From NCBI RefSeq assembly GCF_017309585.1, contig NZ_CP071321.1, forward strand, positions 434,001 to 498,000: 64,000 bases of DNA, read 5' to 3'. Shown one piece after another: positions 35,100 through 43,990 of the stretch. The stretch is from Nitrogeniibacter aestuarii. GTDB lineage: Bacteria > Pseudomonadota > Gammaproteobacteria > Burkholderiales > Rhodocyclaceae. Positions within the stretch are counted from its first letter, which is position 1; every line of letters begins with the position of its first letter. The translations under genes and the position numbers were made by a program. The notes beneath the pieces are model-generated. The model saw only the letters and a list, made by a program, of their open reading frames with translations, was not told the origin of the DNA and ran no database searches.

Positions 35100-36407
35100 T
35101 CAGGAGTTCGGGGCGGGCAGGCGCAATTCAACCCGCAACCCGCCCAACGGCGCGGCGTCGAAGCGCAGCGCGATGCCCAGGGTGCGGGCAATCTGGTCGG
35201 CGATGGCCAAGCCCAGTCCGGCGCCCGGAACGCCGCCGCGCGCACTGTCGCCCTGGGTGAATGGCTGGCGAAGTGTGTCGATCCGGTCAGCGGCAATGCC
35301 CGGCCCGGCGTCATCGACGACGATGAGCACTTCGCCACGCTCGGCGCGGGCGCGCACCTGCACCGGAGGCGCGCCGTGTTTCAGTGCGTTGCTGATCAGG
35401 TTGGTCAGCAGCCGCGTGAGCGCCGGGTGGTGGCTCAGCACACCCAGGTCGGCCGGCGCGTCGATGGCCACCGTCTCACCCTCCGGACAGGCGCCCCGTG
35501 CCTGGTGAAGGCAATCGAGCAGATTCAGGGGCTCAGGCGGGGTGGTGTCGTCCAGGCGGGCAAAGTCGATGAACTGCCCGATGATCTCGTCCATGCGTTG
35601 GCAGGCGCCGGCCATGCTGTCCAGCAGGACCGGGTCGGGCGGGGTGTCGTGTGCGTCCCGGAGCAGTTCGACCGACAGACGCATCTTGCTCAAGGGGGTT
35701 CGAAGATCGTGGGAGATGCCGGCCAGCATCAGTGCGCGGCTGCGCTCACGTTCGGCGAGCGCGGCCTGCATGCGGTTGAATCCCCGGGCCACTGCGGCCA
35801 GCTCCTCGGGCCCCTGTTCGCAGACCGGGTCGGGCGTGCGTCCGGCCTCGATGGCGCCCGCGGCGCTGGCCAGCGTGTCCAGCGGGCGATTGATCCGCCG
35901 CTGGATGCGCCATGCGCCGAACAGGGCGATGGCCAGGGTGGCGGCCCAGCTCATCAGCGTCGACAGGCCCGGGCGGGCGCTGAGATTGGGGCCCTGCACG
36001 GTCAGCCAGTGGTCCTCTCCGTCGACCGTCAGCCGAACGGACAGCGCGCCGCGCTCGCGCCGCCAGATGGCGTCGATGCCGTGGCGGGCCAGTTGCGCGG
36101 AGATGGCGCGCACGAGGATGCGCTGTGCCGGCAGCAGGCGATTGTCGTGGATGGCTTCGGGCTCGCCTTCGCCGGTATTGGCTGCGTTCAGTCGCGCCAC
36201 GAAGGCGACGCGTTCCGCCGCGGGCAGGGCCGCCAGGCCCTCGCGCACGGCAATCAGGTTCTGCGCCAGCATGTCGGCGGTTTCCGCGGCCCGTGGCTTC
36301 TGCACGAACACGAAGAACAGCACCCCCGCCAACAGCTGTCCGAGCAGGATCATGCCCACCAGCAGCAGGAGGTTGCGCCCGAACAAGGAGCGCGGGGTCA
36401 GTCGCAC
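35100..36407 (-). CDS. EnvZ-type sensor histidine kinase
   Basis: 435-residue sensor kinase: membrane helix at about 11-35, a periplasmic domain to about 150, a second helix (152-166), HAMP, HisKA with His233 in ISHDLRTPLSK, and HATPase with NLISNALKHG, DDAGPGI and GAGLGLAI. It overlaps the response regulator gene by 10 bases, so the pair forms one unit. The closest relatives are the EnvZ/RstB-type envelope sensors. The signal is unknown. The divergent genes for two small exported proteins are candidates for control by this pair. Confidence 0.88.
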   Translation of the reverse strand: MRLTPRSLFGRNLLLLVGMILLGQLLAGVLFFVFVQKPRAAETADMLAQNLIAVREGLAALPAAERVAFVARLNAANTGEGEPEAIHDNRLLPAQRILVRAISAQLARHGIDAIWRRERGALSVRLTVDGEDHWLTVQGPNLSARPGLSTLMSWAATLAIALFGAWRIQRRINRPLDTLASAAGAIEAGRTPDPVCEQGPEELAAVARGFNRMQAALAERERSRALMLAGISHDLRTPLSKMRLSVELLRDAHDTPPDPVLLDSMAGACQRMDEIIGQFIDFARLDDTTPPEPLNLLDCLHQARGACPEGETVAIDAPADLGVLSHHPALTRLLTNLISNALKHGAPPVQVRARAERGEVLIVVDDAGPGIAADRIDTLRQPFTQGDSARGGVPGAGLGLAIADQIARTLGIALRFDAAPLGGLRVELRLPAPNS

Positions 36408-37120
36408 GGCGCCTCGGCAGCGAGCATGTAGCCCTTGCCGCGCACGGTGAGGATCAGCCGCGGCTGGGCCGGGTCGTCCTCCAGCACACGGCGCAGGCGC
36501 AGGATCTGTACGTCGATGGCGCGCTCGGTGAGCTCGCGACCCCCGCCGTGCACCAACTCGATGAGCCGGTCTCGGCTCAGCGCGCGCCCCGCATTGGCCG
36601 CCAGGGCGCGCAACAGCTCGAATTCTCCGCTGCTGATGTCCACCGGGGCGTCGTCGCGCAGCACCCGACGGGTCACCGTATCGAGCCGGAACGGGCCGAA
36701 GCGCAGATCCGCCGGCGGGCGGGTGTGAATCTGTGCGCCGAGCATGCGCTGGCGACGCAGCATGGCTTCGAGCCGGGCCAGCAGTTCGCGTGGCTCGAAG
36801 GGCTTGGGCAGATAGTCGTCCGCGCCCATTTCGAGGCCCACGATGCGGTCGATGGCGTCCCCCCGGGCGGTGAGCATGAGCACGGGGATGGTCTCCCCGC
36901 GTGCCCGGAGGCGGGCACAGAAGCTCAGGCCGTCCTCCCCCGGCAGCATCAGGTCGAGCACCATCAGGTCAAAGCGTTCGCGCCCGAGCAGCCGGTCGGC
37001 CTCGGCCGTGCTCAGGCAATGCCGCACCTGGTAACCCCGGGTGCCCAGATAGCGAGACAGCAGGGCACCGAGCTCTGCCTCGTCGTCCACCACCAGGATG
37101 CGTGCCTTGTCCTCTTCCAT
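36398..37120 (-). CDS. OmpR-family response regulator
   Basis: 240-residue regulator. The receiver has DD at 12-13 and the phosphorylation Asp56 in LMVLDLMLPGEDG, with Lys in LPKPFEP. The C-terminal winged helix ends in VQILRLRRVLEDD and LTVRGKGYMLAAE. ATG at 37120 gives MEEDKARILVVDD; the earlier in-frame ATG at 37252 adds a basic tail that is not family-like. It is followed by the kinase gene with a 10-base overlap. It is divergent from 37332, and the tandem TTACGG repeats in the gap suit an OmpR-type dimer. Confidence 0.9.
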   Translation of the reverse strand: MEEDKARILVVDDEAELGALLSRYLGTRGYQVRHCLSTAEADRLLGRERFDLMVLDLMLPGEDGLSFCARLRARGETIPVLMLTARGDAIDRIVGLEMGADDYLPKPFEPRELLARLEAMLRRQRMLGAQIHTRPPADLRFGPFRLDTVTRRVLRDDAPVDISSGEFELLRALAANAGRALSRDRLIELVHGGGRELTERAIDVQILRLRRVLEDDPAQPRLILTVRGKGYMLAAEAPCD

Positions 37121-37184
37121 GTCCCGTTCCGTTACCGGATGCCGCCATCTTATCGAGCCGTCGATGGCGCCGGCGTGCTTTTCA

Positions 37185-37200
37185 TTACGGATGGTTACGG
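37185..37200 (+). promoter_or_regulatory. Tandem TTACGG repeat, candidate OmpR-type operator
   Basis: TTACGG occurs at 37185-37190 and 37195-37200, exactly 10 bases apart, in the divergent gap between the response regulator and the exported-protein gene. A CCGTTAC element also lies near 37129. OmpR-family dimers bind direct repeats at 10-11 base spacing. The gap (37121-37331) also has a hairpin GCCCCG/CGGGGC at 37284-37305 in the leader of the next gene. Confidence 0.45.
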
Positions 37201-37331
37201 TGTGGCGAAGTTGAAACCCGACGTCATGAATCGTGGCGGTCCTGAAACCCATCGGCCGGGTCAGGCCCCTAGAGTCGAATCAAGCCCCGGCCGACCGGTC
37301 GGGGCAGGACATCAATCACGGAGATTCGATC

Positions 37332-37868
37332 ATGAAAGGCTTTCTCAACCTGTGTGCGGCGGCAAGTTGTCTTGCCATCCTGAGCTTCGCCAGCGCCGAT
37401 GCGTCCGCCGACAGCGTGCGCCACTTTTCCCGCGACAACCCCGCCGGCGGCACGACGGCCGGGCGTGTGACCCGTCGTGCCGGCCCCGATGGCGGTGCCA
37501 CGGCCAGTCGCCGCATCCTGCGATCAGACGACGAAGGCAATCGGGCCGGCCGCAGCGCCCGCACCTGGCAAACGCCCAACGGCGGTGTCGGCGGCCGCGC
37601 CGGTGTCACCACCCGCAGCGCTGATGGCAGTGTCCAGCACCACAGTGGTATGGCGACCTCCGGCGCAAGAGGCAGCGCCTCGTCCACCGGTGGATTCACC
37701 AAGGATGCCGACGGTCATGTCAGCGGGCAACGCGACACGGCGGTGAGCAATGCCCAGACCGGCAACAGCTACAAGGGCAGCACCACCTATGATTCGAGCA
37801 CGGGCGTGAGCCATTCGGGCACCTGCTACAACGCTGCGGGTGACATCATCGCCTGTCCGCGCCGCTGA
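37332..37868 (+). CDS. Small exported Gly/Ser/Thr/Arg-rich protein of unknown function
   Basis: 178-residue protein with a signal peptide (MKGFLNLCAAASCLAILSFASADASA). The mature part is low in hydrophobic residues, with repeated GG, RRA, ATS and DG motifs (TRRAGPDGGATASRR, RSDDEGNRAGRS), and two Cys near the end (GTCYNAAGDIIACPRR) that could form a disulfide. The ATG at 37332 has GGAG about 8 bases upstream; an in-frame start at 37233 lacks a signal. It is divergent from the two-component system and followed by an EF-hand protein. No family is recognised. Confidence 0.7.
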   Translation: MKGFLNLCAAASCLAILSFASADASADSVRHFSRDNPAGGTTAGRVTRRAGPDGGATASRRILRSDDEGNRAGRSARTWQTPNGGVGGRAGVTTRSADGSVQHHSGMATSGARGSASSTGGFTKDADGHVSGQRDTAVSNAQTGNSYKGSTTYDSSTGVSHSGTCYNAAGDIIACPRR

Positions 37869-37879
37869 GGGGGTGCGTC

Positions 37880-38176
37880 ATGAAGCACAGGCGACACATG
37901 ACGCCCGCACTGGCAGCGGCGATGCTGGTGTGCTTGTCGGACGCGGCGCTGGCGCAGCAGGCAGGCCGGCTCGAGCAGTTCCAGGCCCGGCTGGCCGAGC
38001 GCTTTGACGCTGCCGACCAGAACAAGGACGGCTGGGTGACGCGCGCCGAGGCCGAGTCGGGCATGCCCTTCGTGGCCCGTCACTTCGACAAGATGGATAC
38101 CCAGGCGAAGGGGCGGCTCAGTCGGGACGACATCCTTGCCTACATCGCGACCCGTGCCGCCGAGCGTCAGCGCTGA
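37880..38176 (+). CDS. Exported EF-hand calcium-binding protein
   Basis: 98-residue protein with a signal peptide (MTPALAAAMLVCLSDAALAQ). One EF-hand is clear, DQNKDGWVTRAEAE (about residues 45-58), with Asp, Asn, Asp, Gly, Thr and Glu in the ligand positions. A second, weaker hand has DTQAKGRLSRDD, in which two Asp-type ligands are replaced (Gln, Ala, Lys). It lies 11 bases after the previous gene and is likely co-transcribed. It may sense or buffer calcium in the periplasm. Confidence 0.75.
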   Translation: MKHRRHMTPALAAAMLVCLSDAALAQQAGRLEQFQARLAERFDAADQNKDGWVTRAEAESGMPFVARHFDKMDTQAKGRLSRDDILAYIATRAAERQR

Positions 38177-38200
38177 ATGGCTGCGCGCTGGCGGTGGTGA

Positions 38201-38551
38201 TCAGCCCACCGCCGCCGTCAGCGCAATCTCGATGCGCCAGCCCTCGTTGGCCAGGGCGGCGACCTGCACGCAGGCCCGGCAGGGCGATGCGCCGGCTGGC
38301 ACCCAGTTGTCCCACACCGCGTTCATGCCCTCCAGATCATCCATGCTGGTCAGGTAGATGGTGGCCATGAGAATGCGCGACTTGTCGCTGCCCGCCTGGG
38401 CCAGCAGACGGTCGATGCTGCCGAGCACTTCGCTGGTCTGGGTCTCGATATTGGTGTCGATGCTGGTGGGCACCTCGACGGTAAAGAGCGTGCCGTTGTG
38501 AACGACGATGTCGGAATAACGCTGTGTGGTGCCGAAGCGCTGGATGCTCAT
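38201..38551 (-). CDS. RidA/YjgF-family protein (enamine/imine deaminase-like)
   Basis: 116-residue RidA-fold protein. GLFTVEVP-type strand and TMIYLTSMDDLEGMNAVW are typical. The catalytic-type Arg92 is present in SPCRACVQVAAL, followed by EIALTA in the C-terminal strand. It probably hydrolyses reactive 2-aminoacrylate-like imines. The gene is next to a cytochrome c gene in the opposite direction; no metabolic link can be read from the sequence. Threonine ammonia-lyase, a source of such imines, is encoded 4 kb downstream. Confidence 0.8.
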   Translation of the reverse strand: MSIQRFGTTQRYSDIVVHNGTLFTVEVPTSIDTNIETQTSEVLGSIDRLLAQAGSDKSRILMATIYLTSMDDLEGMNAVWDNWVPAGASPCRACVQVAALANEGWRIEIALTAAVG

Positions 38552-38732
38552 GGGTGGGCTCTCGATTCAGTGGGTGCGTGTCGTGATCGAGTCTAGCCGC
38601 TTTTGGTGAGGGTCGCCGACGCCGCGCAGGGCGGGTTTAGCAATTATTTAGGGATTCGTGACGGAAGACTTAGCGGCGGGCCACACTGCGCCTCCGTAAG
38701 CTGGCTCCATTCATCAACGAATGGAGTTTTTC

Positions 38733-39215
38733 ATGAAACGGACCACGGCTTTTTTGAGCCTCTGCCTTGTCATGGCCACTGCGGCCCATGCCGATGATGT
38801 GGAACGCGGTCGCTACCTGGTGTCGGTAGGCGGTTGCAACGATTGCCACACGGCGCAATTCGCCGAAACGGGCGGTCAGATCCCCGAAACCCAGCGCCTC
38901 ATCGGCGTGCCGGTGGGGTTCAGCGGGCCATGGGGCGTCAGTTACCCCGCCAACCTGCGGCTCACGGCGGCACGTCATGACGAGGATGCCTGGATGGCCC
39001 GGGTGCGTGCCGGTGGTCTGCCGCCCATGCCGTGGACCGCGCTGCAGGCCATGACCGATGCAGACCTGCGTTCCGTCTATCGCTATTTGCGCCATCTGGG
39101 CCCGGCCGGCGATGAGACACCAGCTGCCTTGCCGCCCGGGGCGCCCATTCCGACGCCGCATTTTGTCTTCGTGCCCCAGGCGCCGACCACCGTCGGCATG
39201 GCTGCACCCCGTTGA
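38733..39215 (+). CDS. Monohaem c-type cytochrome
   Basis: 160-residue secreted cytochrome with a signal peptide (MKRTTAFLSLCLVMATAAHA). A single haem site is CNDCH, with YLVSVGGCNDCHTA around it. The C-terminal part contains LPPMPWTALQAMTDADLRSVYRYLRHL, which could provide the Met ligand. The ATG at 38733 has GGAG 8 bases upstream; a further ATG at 38721 is less likely. The hemerythrin-like gene follows 28 bases downstream, so the two are probably co-transcribed. Electron acceptor unknown. Confidence 0.85.
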   Translation: MKRTTAFLSLCLVMATAAHADDVERGRYLVSVGGCNDCHTAQFAETGGQIPETQRLIGVPVGFSGPWGVSYPANLRLTAARHDEDAWMARVRAGGLPPMPWTALQAMTDADLRSVYRYLRHLGPAGDETPAALPPGAPIPTPHFVFVPQAPTTVGMAAPR

Positions 39216-39243
39216 TCGCAATTCGACTCAGGAGCGCTCCACC

Positions 39244-39945
39244 ATGTCATTCATTCGACAGTTCCAGCCACCTGCCGCGCCACGTCACGACATCTACGTG
39301 GGCATCCACAAAGGCCTGCGCGCCTTCATGGCCGACACGCTGCTGCGCTTCGGTCGGCTCGATCCGGACGACGCGGTCGAACTGGCCGAGAGCCTCGATG
39401 CACTGACGGCTCTGATCGACCTGTGTGCTGCCCACCTGGTGCATGAAAACCAGGTGATCCACCCCGCGCTGAATGCGGCCGCGCGCGGTGCCAGTGATGC
39501 GGCATGCGATGACCATGTCGATCATGAGCACGCCATTGCACGCTTGCGCCAGCTGGCGGTACAGGTGCGCTCCAGCGCCCCGGTCGAGCGACCGGAGAGG
39601 GTCTTGCGGCTGTATCGGGTGCTGTCCTGCTTCGTCGGCGACAACCTGCTGCACATGCATCTGGAAGAGTGCGAGCACAACGCCTGCCTGTGGCGGGCCT
39701 ATGACGATGCCGAGATACAGGCGCTTGAAGAACGCATCGTGGCGTCGCTGTCGCCGACCGAACTGATGCAAAGCCTGCGCTGGATGATTCCGGCCATGTC
39801 GCCGCGTGAGCGTCTCGAACTGCTCGGCCCGATGGCCGCGGCCATGCCGCCCGCCGTGTTCGATCAGGTGTATGCGATGGTGCGTCACTACCTGTCGGCG
39901 AAGGATCTGGTCAAGCTCGACCGCGGGCTCAAGTGCGCTGCATGA
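39244..39945 (+). CDS. Hemerythrin-like HHE-domain protein
   Basis: 233-residue helical protein with spaced His and acidic residues that suit a di-iron HHE site: HDIYVGIHKGLR, HLVHENQVIHP, DHVDHEHAI, and HMHLEECEHNA. The N-terminal HDIY...HKGLR and central HE motifs match the hemerythrin pattern. It could bind oxygen or NO and sits behind a c-type cytochrome gene. Its C-terminal part (SAKDLVKLDRGLKCAA) is non-conserved. No signal peptide, so it is cytoplasmic. Confidence 0.78.
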   Translation: MSFIRQFQPPAAPRHDIYVGIHKGLRAFMADTLLRFGRLDPDDAVELAESLDALTALIDLCAAHLVHENQVIHPALNAAARGASDAACDDHVDHEHAIARLRQLAVQVRSSAPVERPERVLRLYRVLSCFVGDNLLHMHLEECEHNACLWRAYDDAEIQALEERIVASLSPTELMQSLRWMIPAMSPRERLELLGPMAAAMPPAVFDQVYAMVRHYLSAKDLVKLDRGLKCAA

Positions 39946-39951
39946 ACTGCC

Positions 39952-41289
39952 TCAGCCGTGTTCCAGCTGGATCGGACGGTTCAGCTGTAACCGAAAGCGG
40001 CCACGACCGGTTTTTTCGAGCCGTACGTCATCGCTTCGGTCGATGAGCCGGCGGGTCAGCAGGATGAGGCGGGTGTCGAGGTTGTCGCAGATGTCGGGCA
40101 GCCTCAGGCAGGGGTCGAGACGCAGTTCCCGATTGGAAAACTCGGTGCGCCCGCTGTCCACGTGAATCTCGAGCAAGCGCTTGAGGATGGCGCCGGCGAC
40201 CCCCTTGATGAGGTAGGTGTCATCGAAAAACACGCTGTTGTCGCGGGCGAAATGGCGCACGCGTAGCGGTCGCCCGTCGGGGACGGCGCCCGGTGGCGGC
40301 GCGGTGACGGACGTGTCGTCGCCGGGTTCGGCCTGCAAGGCTCGCAAGGCGAGCGAAAACTGGGCGCACAGGGTGACCAGCGCATCTTCCAGATCGTAGT
40401 TGAAGCGGCACAGCTGCCGGCTCTCGACATAGAGCACGCCCAGGCAGCGCCCCGTGGCCAGCAACGGGACCGCCAGCTGGCTGGCGGGTGCGGCCAGCCC
40501 GGGCAGGGGAATTTCCTCCCCGGGTTCGGGAAGGCCGTCTTCTGGTGCGATGCGGTCCCGCACCGCCCGGCTGTAGGCGTACTCCACGGCAGGAAACATC
40601 AGCCGGATCGGCGTGCCTTCGCGCGCCGCCACCCCCACAATGCCGTCGCCGAAGGCAATCTCTGCCCCCGCGCCGGAGTTGGCATAGCCGCGGCTGGCGA
40701 TCACGCACAGGCGCTCGGCAGCACAGTCGGCCATCAGCAGGCTCTGGTGTTCGATGCCGAAATGGCGTTCCAGGGCGCTCTGCAAGGTGTCGACCAGCGC
40801 GTCGATGCTGTTGCACGTCGCCAGCGCATCGGCGCTGCGCCGCAGCGCGGGGAGTGCGGCAGGGGTGAGCGGCGCGGAGGGCAAGGTACGACCTGGCACG
40901 CTCTCGATATCGAGCACCCGGTAAATGTCGGCACCGCGTAGCCGGAACACGCCCACCATGCCGGTGTGCGAGGCGATGCCGGCGAGCTTGGCTTTCATGC
41001 GCTCGAACAGCGGCCCGCTGGTTTCGGTGCGCAGATAGCGGATGCGCAGCCGGTAGCGCGCCGCCGTGTCCGGATCCATCATCAGGACGGTCGCCACCGG
41101 ATTGGCCAGAATGTTCTCGCGCGTCTTGTTGAAGAACTGAAAGGACAGGGCGATGTGGACGTCGTCCACATACATGAGCTGGGAGATGTAGGTGACGTTG
41201 GGCATTCCGTCCGGATCACAGGTTGCGATGCCGGCAGGCACGATGCCTTCGAGGCAGTTGCGCAGGCGATCCATGGACAGCAGGCTCAT
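39952..41289 (-). CDS. Pyridoxamine-oxidase-fold protein with GAF domain and C-terminal DNA-binding-like region
   Basis: 445-residue protein. The first 140 residues form a flavin-reductase/PNPOx-like split barrel (GIATCDPDGMPNVTYISQLMYV, SFQFFNKTRENILANPVATVLMMDP). The middle (about 165-330) is a GAF domain (LVDTLQSALERHFGIEHQSLLM...AVPLLATGRCLGVLYVES). The last 100 residues (VRHFARDNSVFFDDTYLIKGVAGAIL...) look like a winged-helix module. It may be a redox- or ligand-sensing regulator. Its start overlaps the stop of the next gene by four bases. The domain assignments are pattern-based. Confidence 0.65.
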   Translation of the reverse strand: MSLLSMDRLRNCLEGIVPAGIATCDPDGMPNVTYISQLMYVDDVHIALSFQFFNKTRENILANPVATVLMMDPDTAARYRLRIRYLRTETSGPLFERMKAKLAGIASHTGMVGVFRLRGADIYRVLDIESVPGRTLPSAPLTPAALPALRRSADALATCNSIDALVDTLQSALERHFGIEHQSLLMADCAAERLCVIASRGYANSGAGAEIAFGDGIVGVAAREGTPIRLMFPAVEYAYSRAVRDRIAPEDGLPEPGEEIPLPGLAAPASQLAVPLLATGRCLGVLYVESRQLCRFNYDLEDALVTLCAQFSLALRALQAEPGDDTSVTAPPPGAVPDGRPLRVRHFARDNSVFFDDTYLIKGVAGAILKRLLEIHVDSGRTEFSNRELRLDPCLRLPDICDNLDTRLILLTRRLIDRSDDVRLEKTGRGRFRLQLNRPIQLEHG

Positions 41290-41783
41290 GGTGCGGGGCC
41301 GTCAGCAGCGATCGGCGCACCGGCCCGGGGCCCCGGGGTCTGACCGAACACGTCCCGAGGGGTGAAACGGATCACCGCGAGATCGTCCGGGGCGCACGCG
41401 AGCAGGGTGTGGACATAGGGCTCCGGGGTGTCGAAAGTTCTGAGCCGGTCGGCCATGGCGCGCACATAGGGGCCGAGCAGGGCGCGATCGTCTTCGTTCG
41501 CCGCGACCACTTCGGCGGCCGGGGCCTTGAGCTGCACTGTGCGGTGGCTCTCCGGCTCGTTGAAAACGGCCGCGACCGGATAGCCCCCTGCAACCGCAGC
41601 GAGCAGTCCGGTCGATTGCGAGCGCGATACCAGCACCCGCAGGTAGTGCGAATCCGCCGGGTCGATGCGGGCGCCCAGCCCTCTGACCAGCGTGGCCAGA
41701 CCGTCGCCGCAGCCGGCGGCGACGTGGATGGATAGATGGCCAGTCACGAACTGCGCCAGCGCGGGGGACAGGTTCGCATCCAT
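41286..41783 (-). CDS. Pyridoxamine 5'-phosphate oxidase-like (flavin split-barrel) protein
   Basis: 165-residue protein. The stretch YLRVLVSRSQSTGLLAAVAGGYPVAAVFNEPESHRTVQLKA matches the split-barrel fold used by flavin-binding PNPOx-like proteins. ATG at 41783 is used; the longer frame reads through the opposite region. It is translated together with 39952-41289 (ATGA overlap), which also carries such a domain, so the two may act together. Reaction unknown. Confidence 0.6.
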   Translation of the reverse strand: MDANLSPALAQFVTGHLSIHVAAGCGDGLATLVRGLGARIDPADSHYLRVLVSRSQSTGLLAAVAGGYPVAAVFNEPESHRTVQLKAPAAEVVAANEDDRALLGPYVRAMADRLRTFDTPEPYVHTLLACAPDDLAVIRFTPRDVFGQTPGPRAGAPIAADGPAP

Positions 41784-41848
41784 GGGCGCGACATGCGAAT
41801 GAAAGAAGCTCAATTTACTGCAAAATTTTGTGGCCGTGGCGGGCGTTT

Positions 41849-42268
41849 TCAGTGGCTCAGCCAGACCAGCAGGGCGTAGCGAGCTGCCTTGCCCAGTGCC
41901 ATCCAGAGCAGGCAGGGCCACCACGGCAGGCGCAGCCAGCCGGCGGCCGCGCACAGGGCATCCCCCACGACCGGTGCCCAGGCCAGCACCAGGGCAGGTG
42001 CGCCATGGCGCTGCAGCCAGTCGGTGCGATCCGCGTTGGCCGGTTTCGGGAACACGCGCGCCAGCAGGTAGGTGCTCATGCCGCCCAGGGTATTGCCAAG
42101 GCTGGCCAGCGCCCATGCGGGCAGCGCCATGCCCGGGTGCTGGACTACGTAAGCGACCAGCACCACTTCGGAGCCGCCGGGCAGCAGGGTGGCGGACAGG
42201 AAACTGATCAGGAAGACGGCGCCCAGGCCCGCATCGGGGCCAGGGTCGAGCCAATCGAGGAGGTCCAT
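41849..42268 (-). CDS. YqaA-type DedA-like membrane protein
   Basis: 139-residue inner-membrane protein of the YqaA family. Three or four membrane segments are present, with the conserved GGSEVVLVAYVVQHPG and NTLGGMSTYLLAR motifs near the N-terminus and YALLVWLSH at the end. ATG at 42268 is used, since the frame upstream (to 42394) is not conserved. Divergent from ilvA across 125 bases. The role is uncertain; relatives are linked to membrane homeostasis. Confidence 0.75.
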   Translation of the reverse strand: MDLLDWLDPGPDAGLGAVFLISFLSATLLPGGSEVVLVAYVVQHPGMALPAWALASLGNTLGGMSTYLLARVFPKPANADRTDWLQRHGAPALVLAWAPVVGDALCAAAGWLRLPWWPCLLWMALGKAARYALLVWLSH

Positions 42269-42393
42269 TCGGTCGGGTTGCGTGTGTGGGCGCACACATT
42301 GTCTCCGAACAAAGGGCTGACTGTCCTTGCCGCAGCGCATCAGCGCCTGATACCGTTCACGTTTCCCCTTGTGTTTACGGTCTTTTTGCCCCA

Positions 42394-43914
42394 ATGAGCT
42401 CTTCTGCGCCCGACTATCTCGAACGTATCCTCAATGCGCAGGTGTACGACGTGGCCATCGAAACGCCACTGGACTACGCCGCCAGCCTGTCGGGGCGCAT
42501 CGGCAACCGGATTTACTTCAAGCGCGAAGACCTGCAGCCGGTGTTCAGCTTCAAGTTGCGTGGCGCCTACAACAAGATGAGCAAGCTGTCGCCCGAGGCT
42601 CTGTCCCGCGGCGTGATCTGCGCGTCGGCCGGCAACCATGCCCAGGGCCTGGCGCTATCGGCGCAGAAGATGGGCGTGCGCGCGGTCATCGTCATGCCCA
42701 CGACCACCCCGCTGATCAAGGTGGACGCGGTGCGTCGTCGCGGTGGCGAGGTGGTGCTGGCCGGTGAGAGCTATTCCGATGCCTATCTGCACGCCAAGGA
42801 ACTGGAGCAGGCCGAGGGGCTGACCTTCGTGCATCCCTACGACGACCCTGAGGTGATCGCGGGTCAGGGCACCATCGGCATGGAAATCCTGCGCCAGCAT
42901 GCCAAGCCCATTCATGCCATCTTCTGCTGTGTGGGCGGTGGTGGGCTGATCGCGGGCATTGCGGCCTACGTGAAGCGGGTGCGTCCGGACATCAAGGTGA
43001 TCGGGGTCGAGGCCACCGACGCGGACGCCATGACCCAGTCACTGGCCAAGGGTGAGCGGGTCGAGCTTGAGCAGGTGGGCCTGTTTGCCGACGGTGCGGC
43101 GGTGAAGCTGGTGGGCGAGGAGACCTTCCGGCTGTGCCGGCAGTATGTGGACGAGATGATCCGTGTGGACAACGACGCCATCTGCGCCGCCATCAAGGAC
43201 GTGTTCGAAGATACCCGCTCCATTCTCGAGCCGGCCGGCGCGCTGGCGGTGGCCGGTGCCAAGGCCTATGCGGCCCGTGAGGGCCTGCGTGACGAGGCGC
43301 TGGTGGCGGTGGCTTCCGGCGCCAACATGAATTTCGACCGCCTGCGCTTCGTGGCCGAGCGCGCCGAGGTGGGTGAGCAGCGCGAAGCGGTGCTGGCGGT
43401 GACCATCCCGGAAAAGCCCGGTTCCTTCCGTCATTTCTGCGAGCTGCTGGGCAGCCGGAACATCACCGAATTCAACTACCGGTACGCCGACAGTGCCGAT
43501 GCCCACATTTTTGTCGGTGTCGGGGTGCTGAACCGCAGCGAGTCGCGGGCGCTGGTCGAGATGCTCACGCGGGAAGGCCTGCCGTGCTTCGACATGACCG
43601 ACGACGAAATGGCCAAGAGCCATGTGCGCTACATGGTGGGCGGCCATGCGCCGCAGGCGAAGGATGAGCGCTTGTTCCGCTTCATTTTCCCCGAGCGGCC
43701 CGGGGCGCTGATGAATTTCCTCGACACCTTGCGCTCGGACTGGAACATCAGCCTGTTCCATTACCGCAACCACGGTTCCGACTTCGGTCGGGTGCTGGTG
43801 GGCATGCAGGTGCCGGAGGCCGATCGCGAGCGCTTCAAGACCTTCCTCGACAAGCTCGCCTACGAGTACACCGAAGAGACGGGGAACCCGGTCTACAAGA
43901 TGTTCCTGGGCTGA
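42394..43914 (+). CDS. ilvA: Threonine ammonia-lyase, biosynthetic (IlvA)
   Basis: 506-residue PLP enzyme. It deaminates threonine to 2-oxobutanoate, the first step of isoleucine synthesis. Lys54 in FSFKLRGAYN is the PLP Schiff-base lysine. The glycine loop is GGGGLIAG, and SAGNHAQG is conserved. The C-terminal third (from about 340) contains two ACT-like regulatory modules: EAVLAVTIPEKPGSFRHFCELL and LFRFIFPERPGALMNFLDTL, so it is probably feedback-controlled by isoleucine. Start at 42394 (MSSSAPDYLERI). Confidence 0.95.
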   Translation: MSSSAPDYLERILNAQVYDVAIETPLDYAASLSGRIGNRIYFKREDLQPVFSFKLRGAYNKMSKLSPEALSRGVICASAGNHAQGLALSAQKMGVRAVIVMPTTTPLIKVDAVRRRGGEVVLAGESYSDAYLHAKELEQAEGLTFVHPYDDPEVIAGQGTIGMEILRQHAKPIHAIFCCVGGGGLIAGIAAYVKRVRPDIKVIGVEATDADAMTQSLAKGERVELEQVGLFADGAAVKLVGEETFRLCRQYVDEMIRVDNDAICAAIKDVFEDTRSILEPAGALAVAGAKAYAAREGLRDEALVAVASGANMNFDRLRFVAERAEVGEQREAVLAVTIPEKPGSFRHFCELLGSRNITEFNYRYADSADAHIFVGVGVLNRSESRALVEMLTREGLPCFDMTDDEMAKSHVRYMVGGHAPQAKDERLFRFIFPERPGALMNFLDTLRSDWNISLFHYRNHGSDFGRVLVGMQVPEADRERFKTFLDKLAYEYTEETGNPVYKMFLG

Positions 43915-43990
43915 GCCGCTGAGGCGCGGATCACGATTTCCTGCCGAGGGCTAGAATCGCCCCCTTGATTCGCAGCCCCGGAGTTCTGCC

